Shown here one piece after another: positions 34,084 through 43,163 of a DNA stretch of 64,000 bases. Position numbers and translations under genes: made by a program. Each line of letters begins with the position of its first letter. Positions within the stretch are counted from its first letter, which is position 1. Source of the DNA: Pontivivens marinum (GTDB taxonomy: Bacteria > Pseudomonadota > Alphaproteobacteria > Rhodobacterales > Rhodobacteraceae); NCBI RefSeq assembly GCF_900231835.1, contig NZ_OCTN01000001.1, positions 62,001 through 126,000 on the forward strand, in the 5' to 3' direction. Under the pieces are notes generated by a model, which saw only the letters and a program-made list of their open reading frames with translations, was not told the origin of the DNA and did not search any database.

Positions 34084-34956
34084 TCAGGTGAATTTCCGGT
34101 ACAGCTTGGTCTGATCGAACATATCCTCAAGCGTTTCCATGCGGCCCCGCGTGGTTTGCCAGTTCACGTCCTGCACGGCGGAGATCACAGTCTCAACCAG
34201 CAACAATGTCGTCGCCATGGAATCCCATGCTGACGGCACGACGATGCGGTTCGAGAAGCAGATATCCGCGACGCTATGGATGGGTGAGCGCCACTGGTCG
34301 GTGAACAGGATAATCTTCGCGCCCTTTTCATGGGCCATCTCGGCCAGCTTTAGCGTGTTATTCTCGTATCGGCGCATATCGAAGATGACGAAAACGTCGC
34401 CCTCCTGCGCATCCAGCAGGTAATGAGGCCATGCGTTTGAGGTGGATTGAATATGCGTCACGCCGCGCCGCACCACTTGCATATGCAGGAACAGGTATTC
34501 CGCGATGGTATGCGTCACCCTGCCGCCGACGATAAACAGGGGTCGCTTGGTATCGCCGATCAGGGCACAGGCCGCGTCGAACAGGGCCGGTTCCACCTGC
34601 GCCAAGGTCAGGCGAATATTGTCGATCACCGCCTCGGTAAAGCTGTTGAGGACATGACCCGACGGCGCGCCCTCGGCCCATGTGTCGTGTTTGGCAATCG
34701 GGCTTTGCACCTTGGCGCGCAGCTCCTCACGCAGTTCCGCCTGAAAATCGGGATAGCCCTTGAACCCCAGCTTTAACACCATGCGCGCCACGGTCGGTGC
34801 TGAAACCTGCGCATCACGGGCAAGCGCGGAAAGCGGGCCAAGGCCACTGGCCGGATAATTTTCCAAGATCGAATGCGCCAATTGCCGCTCCGCACGGGTC
34901 AGCGTGTCCAGTTGTGACTGAATACGCTCGGCTATCGTCATTTCGGTCTTCGTCAC
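34084..34956 (-). CDS. RpiR/MurR family regulator
   Basis: A 290-residue regulator with the RpiR helix-turn-helix (residues about 8-85: RAERQLAHSILENYP, SALARDAQVSAPTVARMVLK) and a SIS domain (FIVGGRVTHTIAEYLFLHMQ, VFVIFDMRRYENNTLKLAEM). SIS domains bind phosphosugars but in this type also other ligands. It is divergent from the operon starting with the N-formylglutamate-amidohydrolase-like gene and is its likely regulator. The start is the first ATG (34956); MTIAERI at 34941 is an alternative. Confidence 0.91.
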   Translation of the reverse strand: MTKTEMTIAERIQSQLDTLTRAERQLAHSILENYPASGLGPLSALARDAQVSAPTVARMVLKLGFKGYPDFQAELREELRAKVQSPIAKHDTWAEGAPSGHVLNSFTEAVIDNIRLTLAQVEPALFDAACALIGDTKRPLFIVGGRVTHTIAEYLFLHMQVVRRGVTHIQSTSNAWPHYLLDAQEGDVFVIFDMRRYENNTLKLAEMAHEKGAKIILFTDQWRSPIHSVADICFSNRIVVPSAWDSMATTLLLVETVISAVQDVNWQTTRGRMETLEDMFDQTKLYRKFT

Positions 34957-34982
34957 GGCTGGCCCCGGATTTGATGTTTTTT

Positions 34983-35031
34983 GTTACAGGCAGGCGACGG
35001 ATGTTCGATCCGTTACAATATTGTGTTGACA
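34983..35031. promoter_or_regulatory. Operator-like repeats and -35 element between RpiR and the amino-alcohol operon
   Basis: GTTACA occurs twice in direct orientation (34983-34988 and 35012-35017). CGGAT-GTTCG-ATCCG is a 5-bp dyad at 34998-35012, and ACAATATTGT (35015-35024) is a perfect 10-bp palindrome. TTGACA at 35026-35031 fits a -35 box for the plus strand, but I see no good -10. These are candidate RpiR sites. Confidence 0.4.
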
Positions 35032-35091
35032 TATGGTCGCTAGCGCAAGAGCGTTGTGCCTGTTGGAACCGCAAACGCAGATGGGACACAC

Positions 35092-35826
35092 ATGTCAGAA
35101 CAGGTTGTTCAGATCACAAACCCCAATGGCGATTCGCCAGCTCTGTTGGTTTGCGAGCATGCATCGCGCCACATTCCCGACGATCTGAACGGGCTGGGTC
35201 TGACCGCGCAGGATGCGATCAGCCATGCGGCATGGGACCCCGGTGCATTGGCCGTGGCGACGCACCTGTCGCAGATGCTGAACGCGCAACTGGTGGCCAG
35301 CGGCATCTCGCGGCTTGCCTATGATTGCAACCGCCCGCCCAGTGCGCCCGATGCAGTGCCCAGCCGCAGTGAGCGGATCGAAGTGCCCGGCAATGTAACC
35401 CTAAGCGCCACGGACAAGGCCGATCGCGTCTCCCGCTTTTACGAGCCATTCCGCGCCGCGCTTGCCCAAACCGTTGCCGCGCATCCCGCGCCGATGATCG
35501 TGACGATCCACAGTTTCACTCCTGTTTATCATGGAAAGCAGCGGGACGTGGAAATCGGCATTTTGCACGATAGCGATACACGCCTAGCCGATGCGATGAT
35601 GGCGAACCACGCGGATTACACCACCCTGAATATCCAGCGTAACGCGCCCTACGGTCCAGAGGACGGGGTGACGCATACCTTGATTGAGCATGCGGTAAAG
35701 TCGGGCCACCCCAATGTCATGATCGAGATCCGCAACGATCTGATCGCCACGCCCGAGGCACAGGCCGAAATCGCCGATATGCTGGGCCGGTGGCTGAACG
35801 CCAGCATCGCGGAGACCACAAAATGA
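35092..35826 (+). CDS. N-formylglutamate amidohydrolase-like hydrolase
   Basis: A 244-residue zinc hydrolase of the N-formylglutamate amidohydrolase family (HutG/FGase). ALLVCEHASRHIPDDLNGLG holds metal-binding residues at the start, IVTIHSFTPVYHGKQRDVEI the central His, and VMIEIRNDLIATPEAQAEIA the end. Family members cut amides of glutamate. Since no histidine-degradation genes are nearby while a glutamine-synthetase-like ligase is in the same operon, it may remove a gamma-glutamyl group (inference). The ATG at 35092 fits the family; the stop overlaps the DctQ start (ATGA). Confidence 0.87.
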   Translation: MSEQVVQITNPNGDSPALLVCEHASRHIPDDLNGLGLTAQDAISHAAWDPGALAVATHLSQMLNAQLVASGISRLAYDCNRPPSAPDAVPSRSERIEVPGNVTLSATDKADRVSRFYEPFRAALAQTVAAHPAPMIVTIHSFTPVYHGKQRDVEIGILHDSDTRLADAMMANHADYTTLNIQRNAPYGPEDGVTHTLIEHAVKSGHPNVMIEIRNDLIATPEAQAEIADMLGRWLNASIAETTK

Positions 35827-36389
35827 AGATTTTGCGTGGCTTTATCACCGCCATTGACGGCGTGAATTATTACACGGGGCGCGTCGTTATGTATGGCATC
35901 TTCGTGCTGATGGCGATCCTGCTATGGTCCTCAATTTCCAAGACATTCTTCCTGCCCTCGCTATGGACACTGGAAATGGCGCAATTCGTCATGGTGGCCT
36001 ATTACGTGCTGGGCGGGCCATATTCGATCCAGCTCGGCTCTAATGTGCGGATGGACCTGCTATATGGCGAATGGTCCCTGCGCAAAAAGGCGTGGGTGGA
36101 CCTGATTACAGTCCTATTCCTGCTCTTCTACCTCGGCGTGTTGATGTGGGGGGCGCTTAGCTCCACCGCTTATTCGCTGGGGTTCTGGGGCAGCAATCCG
36201 CTGGAGTTTTTCGGGGGTCTGCTGACCGGCGATCAACAGATCGGGCGGATGGAACGCTCTCCTACCGCATGGCGTCCGTACATGTGGCCAATCAAGGCAG
36301 TCATGGTGATCGGCATTTTCCTAATGCTGCTGCAATGCCTGTCAGAACTTTTCAAAGACGTGCTTCGACTGCGCGGTGAGGCGATCTGA
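35823..36389 (+). CDS. TRAP transporter small permease (DctQ type)
   Basis: A 188-residue membrane protein with four helices (VVMYGIFVLMAILLWSSIS, LWTLEMAQFVMVAYYVLGGP, WVDLITVLFLLFYLGVLMWG, and a last one near 160-180). The polar insert FFGGLLTGDQQIGRMERSPTAW before the last helix is typical. The ATG at 35823 sits inside the preceding stop codon. It makes a complex with the large permease downstream; substrate unknown. Confidence 0.92.
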   Translation: MKILRGFITAIDGVNYYTGRVVMYGIFVLMAILLWSSISKTFFLPSLWTLEMAQFVMVAYYVLGGPYSIQLGSNVRMDLLYGEWSLRKKAWVDLITVLFLLFYLGVLMWGALSSTAYSLGFWGSNPLEFFGGLLTGDQQIGRMERSPTAWRPYMWPIKAVMVIGIFLMLLQCLSELFKDVLRLRGEAI

Positions 36390-37714
36390 TGCCATACGAG
36401 ATGATTGCCACACTTATGTTCGCATCGATGATGCTGATGTTGCTAACCGGACAGCGTGTGTTCGGGGCCATCGGCTTCGTCGCAGTGGTTGCTGCCTTGC
36501 TCCTGTGGGGGGATCGGGGTGGCTATGATCTGGGCTTTGCTGCGGCGATGAAGCTGATGAAATGGTATCCGCTGCTAACGCTGCCGATGTTCATTTTCAT
36601 GGGCTACGTGCTGTCGGAATCCAAGATCGCGGACGATCTGTACAAGATGTTCCATGTCTGGATGGGCGGGCTGCGAGGGGGACTCGCGATCGGGACCATC
36701 GGTTTGATGGTCCTGATCTCCGCTATGAACGGGTTGAGCGTTGCAGGCATGGCCATCGGGTCAACCATCGCCTTGCCCGAGCTACTGAAACGTGGCTATG
36801 ACAAACGCATGGTGACGGGCGTGGTGCAGGCCGGATCGTCGCTGGGTATTCTGGTGCCGCCCTCGGTGGTGCTGGTGCTATACGCGATGATTGCGCGTCA
36901 ACCTGTGGGGCAATTGTGGCTGGCGGGCGTTGTTCCGGGCCTGATGATGGCAGCGATGTTCATCGCCTATATCGTGATCCGCTGCCGGATTAACCCCGCA
37001 CTCGGCCCGATATTGTCCGAGGAGGAGCGCAACATCCCGCGTGCGGAAAAGATGCGCCTGCTGCGGGCGGGCCTGCTGCCGGTGGGTATTTTCGCGGTGA
37101 TGATGATCCCGTTTGTGAACGGCTGGACCTCGCTGGTTGAAAGCTCTGCCATTGGCGCGATTGCGGCGTTCCTCGCTGCTGTGCTCAAGGGCCGGATGAA
37201 CCGTGAAGTGTTTGAGAACTCGGTCCGCAACACGCTGGGCATCACCTGCATGTTCATGTGGATCATCCTTGCGGCGCTGGCATTTGGTGCGGTGTTTGAC
37301 GGGCTGGGCGCGGTGAAGGCGATCGAGACGCTGTTCACCGAAAAACTGGGCCTGAACCCGTGGGTTATCCTGATCCTGATGCAGCTCAGCTTTATCCTGA
37401 TGGGTACGTTTCTGGACGATACGGCGATGCTGGTTATCGTGGCGCCGCTCTACGTGCCATTGGTGGGTGAGTTGGGCTTTGACCTGATCTGGTACGGCAT
37501 CCTGTACACGATCACGACGCAGATCGCGTATATGACACCGCCCTTCGGCTATAACCTGTTCCTGATGCGTGCGATGGCCCCGCCGGAGATTACCCTGCGC
37601 GACATCTATTCCTCGATCACGCCATTCGTTCTGGTGATGATTGGCGCATTGATCATGGTCATGACGTTCCCCGGCATTGCCACATGGCTGCCGCAGGTCG
37701 TCTACGGAAATTAA
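36389..37714 (+). CDS. TRAP transporter large permease (DctM type)
   Basis: A 441-residue polytopic membrane protein of the DctM family: PMFIFMGYVLSESKIADDLY, SSLGILVPPSVVLVLYAMIA and GTFLDDTAMLVIVAPLYVPL followed by AYMTPPFGYNLFLMRAM. It overlaps the small permease gene by one base. It moves the substrate delivered by the binding protein encoded next, driven by sodium. The order here is Q-M-P, unlike the P-Q-M of the first TRAP system in the window. Confidence 0.95.
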   Translation: MPYEMIATLMFASMMLMLLTGQRVFGAIGFVAVVAALLLWGDRGGYDLGFAAAMKLMKWYPLLTLPMFIFMGYVLSESKIADDLYKMFHVWMGGLRGGLAIGTIGLMVLISAMNGLSVAGMAIGSTIALPELLKRGYDKRMVTGVVQAGSSLGILVPPSVVLVLYAMIARQPVGQLWLAGVVPGLMMAAMFIAYIVIRCRINPALGPILSEEERNIPRAEKMRLLRAGLLPVGIFAVMMIPFVNGWTSLVESSAIGAIAAFLAAVLKGRMNREVFENSVRNTLGITCMFMWIILAALAFGAVFDGLGAVKAIETLFTEKLGLNPWVILILMQLSFILMGTFLDDTAMLVIVAPLYVPLVGELGFDLIWYGILYTITTQIAYMTPPFGYNLFLMRAMAPPEITLRDIYSSITPFVLVMIGALIMVMTFPGIATWLPQVVYGN

Positions 37715-37764
37715 TCACAAGAGCGGGTCCAGCCCGCCAAATCCCCCAACCAAGGAGAGATAAT

Positions 37765-38802
37765 ATGACTTCAAGACGTAAGTTTATCCAAGGCGCCGCC
37801 GCAGCCCCCGTTGCTGCCGCTGCTCTCGCCACCCCCGCTCTGGCCCAAGGCACGATCCGCTGGCGGATGCAGACCTATGCAGGCGCGGCACTGGCCGAGC
37901 ATGTAATCACCCCCGCCGTTGAGATGTTCAACAAGATCGCCGGCGACCGTATGCAGATCGAACTGTTCTACGCCGATCAGCTGGTCCCGACGGGTGAGCT
38001 GTTTCAGGCGATGCAGCGCGGCACGATTGACGCGGTGCAGTCGGATGATGACTCGATGGCGTCCCCGACCGATGTGACCGTGTTCGGCGGCTACTTCCCT
38101 TTCGCGTCGCGCTACTCGCTGGACGTGCCTGTGCTGTTCAACCAGTACGGCCTGAACGAGATCTGGGACGAGCAGTATTCCGCGGTGGGTGTTAAGCACA
38201 TCTCCGCCGGTGCGTGGGATCCATGCCACTTCGCGACCAAGGACCCGATCCGCTCGCTGTCCGATCTGGAAGGCAAGCGTATCTTTACCTTCCCGACGGC
38301 TGGCCGCTTCATGTCCAAATTCGGCGTGATCCCTGTGTCCCTGCCATGGGAGGACATCGAGGTCGCAATGCAGACAGGCGAGCTGGACGGCATCGCATGG
38401 TCCGGCATCACCGAGGATTACACCGTTGGTTGGGCTGACGTGACCAACTACTTCCTGACCAACAACATCTCCGGCGCGTGGGCTGGTTCCTTCTTTGCCA
38501 ATATGGAGCGTTGGAACGAACTGCCCGAGGATCTACAGGCGCTGTTCCGCGTTTGCTGTGACCAGTCGCACTACTACCGTCAGTGGTGGTACTGGGGTGG
38601 TGAGGCTGACCTGCGCGTCAACGGACCAAAGCTGGAGCTGACCACGATTCCGGACGAGGAGTGGGCAACTGTTGAGGGCGCCGCCCTTGAGTTCTGGGAG
38701 GAGATCGCAGCCGAAAGCGAGACCAAGCGTCGCGTTGTCGAAATCTTCAAGCAGTACAATGCCGATATGGTCAAGGCTGGACGCCCCTACCGTTACGGCT
38801 GA
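37765..38802 (+). CDS. TRAP substrate-binding protein (DctP/TakP type), Tat exported
   Basis: A 345-residue periplasmic binding protein. The N-terminus has a twin-arginine signal (SRRKFIQGAAAAPV, cleavage near ALAQG), so it is exported folded. VEMFNKIAGDRMQIELFYAD, LFQAMQRGTIDAVQSDDDSM, and KRIFTFPTAGRFMSKFGV place it near the dimeric TakP-like group rather than the classical DctP. AAGGAG lies upstream of the ATG at 37765. Because it is co-transcribed with amine-ligating and alcohol-oxidising enzymes, its ligand may be an acidic or zwitterionic amine derivative; this is inference. Confidence 0.92.
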   Translation: MTSRRKFIQGAAAAPVAAAALATPALAQGTIRWRMQTYAGAALAEHVITPAVEMFNKIAGDRMQIELFYADQLVPTGELFQAMQRGTIDAVQSDDDSMASPTDVTVFGGYFPFASRYSLDVPVLFNQYGLNEIWDEQYSAVGVKHISAGAWDPCHFATKDPIRSLSDLEGKRIFTFPTAGRFMSKFGVIPVSLPWEDIEVAMQTGELDGIAWSGITEDYTVGWADVTNYFLTNNISGAWAGSFFANMERWNELPEDLQALFRVCCDQSHYYRQWWYWGGEADLRVNGPKLELTTIPDEEWATVEGAALEFWEEIAAESETKRRVVEIFKQYNADMVKAGRPYRYG

Positions 38803-38810
38803 TATAATGC

Positions 38811-38832
38811 GGGGCGGCCATAGCGCCGCCCC
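38811..38832 (+). terminator. Hairpin after the second DctP gene
   Basis: GGGGCGGC and GCCGCCCC pair over 8 bp with loop CATAGC, 8 bp after the stop. No T run follows; it probably stabilises the dctP message or attenuates the operon. Confidence 0.5.
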
Positions 38833-38851
38833 CATTACCCCGGAGAGTCGC

Positions 38852-39181
38852 ATGTCTGAATACGCCGATCTAAAACGTGAGAACGCGAAAATCCTGCGCA
38901 AGCTTGCCAAGGAACTGGATCTGGACCAGCCGCGCGAAGTTGAATTTGCAGCCGCTTTTCCAACCCGCGATCAGGCGCAAAAGGCCGCTGACTATCTAAA
39001 CCGCCGCGCCCATTCCCGCGCCATTCGGGCAAAGGTGATTGGCGCAGGCGATGATTTCGATTGCGTCCTGACCGTACGCATGGTGCCAACCGTGCATGAC
39101 ATTACCGATATCGAGAGCGTTCTGGCCGAGGCCACCGACCGCTTCGATGGATACGAGACCGCCTGGGATTTTCCGGGCTAA
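38852..39181 (+). CDS. RraB-like (ribonuclease E inhibitor fold) protein
   Basis: A 109-residue protein of the RraB domain family. VEFAAAFPTRDQAQKAADYL is the typical N-terminal strand and helix, and FDCVLTVRMVPTVHDITDIE the central part. The short coiled start (LKRENAKILRKLAKELDLDQ) is extra. True RraB binds RNase E in gammaproteobacteria; in this metabolic operon a regulator of the neighbouring enzymes is equally possible. GGAGAG lies before the ATG at 38852. Much longer in-frame readings upstream are overprints of the dctP gene. Confidence 0.78.
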   Translation: MSEYADLKRENAKILRKLAKELDLDQPREVEFAAAFPTRDQAQKAADYLNRRAHSRAIRAKVIGAGDDFDCVLTVRMVPTVHDITDIESVLAEATDRFDGYETAWDFPG

Positions 39182-39222
39182 CCCCCTGAAATCCCAGTCC
39201 CTGACAACAGAGTGTACCCGAC

Positions 39223-40587
39223 ATGCCCACCCCCCTGACATTTGACGCGCTAAAGGCGCAGGTCGCTGACGGCTCCATCGACACGGTTCTGGCCTGTCTT
39301 GTGGACATGCAGGGACGCCTGATGGGCAAACGGTTCCACGCGCAGACCTTTGTGGACAGCGCGTTTGAGGAAACGCATTGCTGCAACTACCTGCTGGCCA
39401 CCGATCTGGAAATGGCAACGCCTGACGGCTTTGCCGCCACGAACTGGGCGTCGGGCTATGGCGACTACATTATGAAGCCCGACCTGACCACCATCCGCCC
39501 CGTGCCTTGGCTGGAGGGAACGGCAATGGTGCTGTGCGACGTGCTGGATCACAACACTCACGCGCCCGTCCCCCATTCCCCCCGCGCCATGCTAAAGGCA
39601 CAAATCGCCAAGCTGGACGCGATGGGCCTGAACGCTGTCATGGCGACGGAACTGGAGTTTTTCCTGTTCGCCAAGAGCTTCGATGAAATCCGTCGTGGTG
39701 GATACCGCGATATGGAACCGATCAGCGCCTATAACGAGGATTACCATATCCTTCAGACCACCAAGGAGGAGGGCGTGATGCGCCCGATCCGCAACCACCT
39801 CTATGCTGCTGGTATCCCGATCGAGGGGTCCAAGGGCGAGGCGGAGGCCGGTCAGGAGGAGCTGAACATCCGCTACGCGGCAGCACTGGATTGCGCCGAT
39901 CACCACTCCATCGCGAAACACGCGATCAAGGAAATCGCGTGGTCCAAGGGGCACGCAGTGACCTTCCTGCCGAAATGGGATGCGAACAAGGTTGGGTCCT
40001 CCAGCCATGTACATCAATCCCTGTGGAAGGACGGAAATTCCGTTTTCTTTGAACCAGATGCCGATCTGGGCATGTCCGATCTGATGCGCCACTATATGGC
40101 CGGTCTGATCGCCTATGCGCCGGAATACACCTATTTCCTGGCCCCCTATGTCAACAGCTACAAACGCTTTGCCAAGGGCACGTTCGCGCCGACAAAATCG
40201 GTCTGGTCCATCGACAACCGCACCGCCGGTTTCCGCCTATGCGCGGCGGGGTCCAAGGGCGTGCGCGTCGAATGCCGCATCGGTGGATCGGACATGAACC
40301 CCTATCTGGCACAGGCCGTTATGCTGGCCGCCGGCATCAAGGGGATCGAGGAAAAGCTGGAGCTGGCCGCCCCAACCGCTGGCGACGTGTATCAGGACAG
40401 CAAGGCGCAGGACATTCCGCAAACCCTGCGCGCCGCGACGGAAACGTTGCGCGGCTCTAAATTCCTGCGCGACGCCCTAGGCGACGGCGTAGTTGAGCAT
40501 TACCTGCGCGCCGCTGAATGGGAGCAGGAAGAATTTGACCGTGTCGTAACCGATTGGGAAATCGCGCGCGGTTTTGAAAGGGCATAA
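39223..40587 (+). CDS. Glutamine-synthetase-like ligase (gamma-glutamyl-amine synthetase type)
   Basis: A 454-residue member of the glutamine synthetase family. Visible active-site parts: ATELEFFLF (metal Glu), GEAEAGQEELNIRYA, KVGSSSHVHQSLWKDG (metal His), and NRTAGFRLC then VECRIGGSDMNPYLAQAVML. The adenylylation Tyr loop of true GlnA is missing, as in gamma-glutamylpolyamine synthetases (PuuA) and gamma-glutamyl-amide ligases. It should join Glu to an amine using ATP. The co-encoded alcohol and aldehyde dehydrogenases suggest an amino alcohol as the amine. Confidence 0.87.
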   Translation: MPTPLTFDALKAQVADGSIDTVLACLVDMQGRLMGKRFHAQTFVDSAFEETHCCNYLLATDLEMATPDGFAATNWASGYGDYIMKPDLTTIRPVPWLEGTAMVLCDVLDHNTHAPVPHSPRAMLKAQIAKLDAMGLNAVMATELEFFLFAKSFDEIRRGGYRDMEPISAYNEDYHILQTTKEEGVMRPIRNHLYAAGIPIEGSKGEAEAGQEELNIRYAAALDCADHHSIAKHAIKEIAWSKGHAVTFLPKWDANKVGSSSHVHQSLWKDGNSVFFEPDADLGMSDLMRHYMAGLIAYAPEYTYFLAPYVNSYKRFAKGTFAPTKSVWSIDNRTAGFRLCAAGSKGVRVECRIGGSDMNPYLAQAVMLAAGIKGIEEKLELAAPTAGDVYQDSKAQDIPQTLRAATETLRGSKFLRDALGDGVVEHYLRAAEWEQEEFDRVVTDWEIARGFERA

Positions 40588-40589
40588 AC

Positions 40590-41960
40590 ATGATTACCTG
40601 TATTTCACCAATTGACGGTTCCGTTCTGGTCGAGCGTGAACCGTTGAGCGCAGATGACGCGGCCAGCGCCGTTGCACGCGCCCGCGTCGCCCAAACCGCA
40701 TGGGCCGCCCGCCCATTGGCGGAACGCATCGAGCTGGTGCGCGCCGCCGTTGCCAATATTGGCGCCATGAACGACGAGATCGTCCCCGAGCTGGCCAAGC
40801 AAATGGGCCGTCCCGTGCGCTATGGCGGCGAATTTGGCGGGTTCGAGCAGCGCGCCCTTCACATGGCTGACATCGCCGAGGATGCGCTTGCCCCGATTGA
40901 GGTCGAGGATTCCGACAGTTTCCGCCGTGTGATCAAGCGTGTGCCCCACGGCATCGTTCTGGTCGTCGCACCGTGGAACTACCCCTACATGACCGCGATC
41001 AACACCATCGCCCCTGCCCTGATCGCGGGCAATACCGTGATGCTGAAACATGCCTCGCAAACCCCGCTGGTCGGTGAGCGTTTGGCAAAGGCATTCCACG
41101 CTGCTGGCATTCCTGAGGATGTGTTCCAGAACGTCTTCCTCGACCATACGACAACCTCCGCCCTGATTGCGGCGCGGGCGTTCGACTTCGTGAACTTCAC
41201 CGGTTCCGTCGGTGGTGGCATCGCAATGGAGCAGGCAGCTGCGGGTACCTTTACCGGTCTGGGGCTGGAGCTGGGCGGCAAGGATCCGGGCTACGTCATG
41301 GATGACGCCAATCTGGACGCCGCCGTGGATACCTTGATCGACGGCGCGATGTTCAACTCGGGACAGTGCTGCTGCGGGATCGAGCGGATTTACGTTGTTG
41401 AAAGCCTGTATGACGAGTTCGTGGCCAAGGCTGTGAAAATCGTTGAGGGATACAAGCTAGGCAATCCGCTGGACGCTGAAACGACCATGGGCCCGATGGC
41501 GCAGGCGCGTTTTGCTGACATGATCCGCGGTCAAATCGCCGAGGCGGTTGACGCTGGCGCGAAAACCCTGATCAACCCTGCCCTGTTCCCACAGGATGGC
41601 GGTGCCTATCTGATGCCGCAAATCCTCGTCGATGTGGACCATTCCATGCGCGTGATGCGTGAGGAAAGTTTCGGCCCTGTGGTTGGCATCATGAAGGTGA
41701 AGGACGACGCAGAGGCAATCGCCCTGATGAATGACAGCGCATTCGGCCTGACCGCATCGCTGTGGACACAGGACACCGCCCGCGCCGAGGCGATTGCCGA
41801 TCAGATCGAAACCGGCACCGTCTTTATGAACCGCGCCGATTATCTGGACCCTGCCCTGTGCTGGACCGGCTGCAAGAATACCGGACGCGGGGGCGGCCTG
41901 TCCGTCATCGGCTTCCAAAACCTGACACGTCCGAAATCCTACCACCTCAAGAAAGCCTGA
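40590..41960 (+). CDS. NAD(P)-dependent aldehyde dehydrogenase
   Basis: A 456-residue ALDH. VLVVAPWNYPY is the NAD-binding start, FTGSVGGGIAMEQ the nucleotide loop, GLELGGKDPGYVMDDA the general-base Glu, FNSGQCCCGIERI the catalytic Cys (three in a row), and MREESFGPVVGIM the second half. It lies 2 bp after the ligase stop. It is shorter than most ALDHs (about 480-500). In the proposed pathway it oxidises a gamma-glutamyl amino-aldehyde to the acid. Confidence 0.92.
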   Translation: MITCISPIDGSVLVEREPLSADDAASAVARARVAQTAWAARPLAERIELVRAAVANIGAMNDEIVPELAKQMGRPVRYGGEFGGFEQRALHMADIAEDALAPIEVEDSDSFRRVIKRVPHGIVLVVAPWNYPYMTAINTIAPALIAGNTVMLKHASQTPLVGERLAKAFHAAGIPEDVFQNVFLDHTTTSALIAARAFDFVNFTGSVGGGIAMEQAAAGTFTGLGLELGGKDPGYVMDDANLDAAVDTLIDGAMFNSGQCCCGIERIYVVESLYDEFVAKAVKIVEGYKLGNPLDAETTMGPMAQARFADMIRGQIAEAVDAGAKTLINPALFPQDGGAYLMPQILVDVDHSMRVMREESFGPVVGIMKVKDDAEAIALMNDSAFGLTASLWTQDTARAEAIADQIETGTVFMNRADYLDPALCWTGCKNTGRGGGLSVIGFQNLTRPKSYHLKKA

Positions 41961-41963
41961 GAC

Positions 41964-43109
41964 ATGAGCATCAGCGCAAACTGGTCCTACCCAACCGCCA
42001 TCCGTTTTGGCGCAGGACGTATCTCCGAAATCGCAGAGGCATGTGCCGCTGCGGGCATCAAGAAGCCTCTGCTGGTCACCGATAAGGGTCTGGCCAACCT
42101 GCCGATCACCACGCAAACCCGCGACCTGATGGACGCGGCGGGCCTAGGCCGTGCCATGTTCGCCGAGGTTGATCCAAACCCCACCGAGGTAAATGCAGAG
42201 GCTGGCGTTGCCGCCTATCGTGCGGGCGACCATGACGGCGTGATTGCCTTTGGCGGCGGTTCCGGCCTCGATCTGGGTAAGGTTATTGCCTTTATGGCGG
42301 GCCAAACACGCCCCCTGTGGGATTTTGAGGATATTGGCGACTGGTGGACCCGTGCCGACGCGGACACCATTGCGCCCATCGTTGCTGTGCCGACCACAGC
42401 CGGTACAGGGTCCGAGGTGGGCCGCGCCAGCGTCATCACCAACTCTCTGACGCATGAGAAGAAGATCATCTTCCACCCCAAGCTGCTGCCCGCCGTCGTG
42501 ATCTGCGACCCCGCGCTGACCGTTGGCATGCCGCCAATGATCACCGCAGGCACCGGTATGGATGCGTTCGCCCATTGTCTGGAGGCGTTCTGCTCGCCCC
42601 ATTACCACCCGATGAGCCAAGGTATCGCGCTGGAGGGGATGCGTCTGGTCAAGGAGAACCTGCCCAAGGTTTTCAAGGACGGCACAGATATCGACGCCCG
42701 CGCGCACATGATGTCCGCTGCGGCGATGGGGGCCACGGCCTTCCAAAAGGGTCTGGGCGCGATCCATGCCCTGTCCCACCCTATCGGTGCGGTGCATCAC
42801 ACGCATCACGGCACCACAAACGCGGTCGTCATGCAGCCTGTGCTGCGGTTCAACCGTGCCGCGATCGAGGACCGCTTGGCCCTTGCCGCCAGCTATCTGG
42901 GGATTGAGGGCGGCTATGAGGGCTTCTACGCCTTTGTGGGTGAGCTGAACGCATCGCTTGGCATCCCTGCCAACCTGACAGAGATGGGCATCACCAACCC
43001 CGATATCGACGCGCTGGTCGCATCAGCCCTGATCGACCCTAGCGTTGGTGGAAATCCGGTTGAGATGACGGCAGAAAACACCAAGGCACTGCTGCTCGAC
43101 TGTTTCTAA
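41964..43109 (+). CDS. Iron-containing alcohol dehydrogenase
   Basis: A 381-residue group-III alcohol dehydrogenase. VIAFGGGSGLDLGKVIAFMA is the NAD-binding part. GMDAFAHCLEAFCSPHYHPM and AIHALSHPIGAVHHTHHGTT hold the metal ligands (Asp/His set of the family, with extra His). It lies 3 bp after the aldehyde dehydrogenase, so the two act in sequence on one substrate, the alcohol first. PTTAGTGSEVGRASVI is a hallmark. The substrate is likely an amide-protected amino alcohol (inference). Confidence 0.93.
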   Translation: MSISANWSYPTAIRFGAGRISEIAEACAAAGIKKPLLVTDKGLANLPITTQTRDLMDAAGLGRAMFAEVDPNPTEVNAEAGVAAYRAGDHDGVIAFGGGSGLDLGKVIAFMAGQTRPLWDFEDIGDWWTRADADTIAPIVAVPTTAGTGSEVGRASVITNSLTHEKKIIFHPKLLPAVVICDPALTVGMPPMITAGTGMDAFAHCLEAFCSPHYHPMSQGIALEGMRLVKENLPKVFKDGTDIDARAHMMSAAAMGATAFQKGLGAIHALSHPIGAVHHTHHGTTNAVVMQPVLRFNRAAIEDRLALAASYLGIEGGYEGFYAFVGELNASLGIPANLTEMGITNPDIDALVASALIDPSVGGNPVEMTAENTKALLLDCF

Positions 43110-43115
43110 AACCGG

Positions 43116-43138
43116 AACCGGGGCCACGCGCCCCGGTT
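43116..43138 (+). terminator. Hairpin after the iron alcohol dehydrogenase
   Basis: AACCGGGGC and GCCCCGGTT pair perfectly over 9 bp with a 5-nt loop, 6 bp after the stop codon, followed by TTCCC. It lies before the small gene, so it may end most transcripts. Confidence 0.65.
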
Positions 43139-43163
43139 TCCCACGGCCCGAATGGAGCGTCCG

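Noticed and set aside
38803-38808. TATAAT after the second dctP stop as a promoter -10
   Set aside because: No fitting -35 hexamer lies 16-18 bp upstream, and a strong hairpin follows at once.
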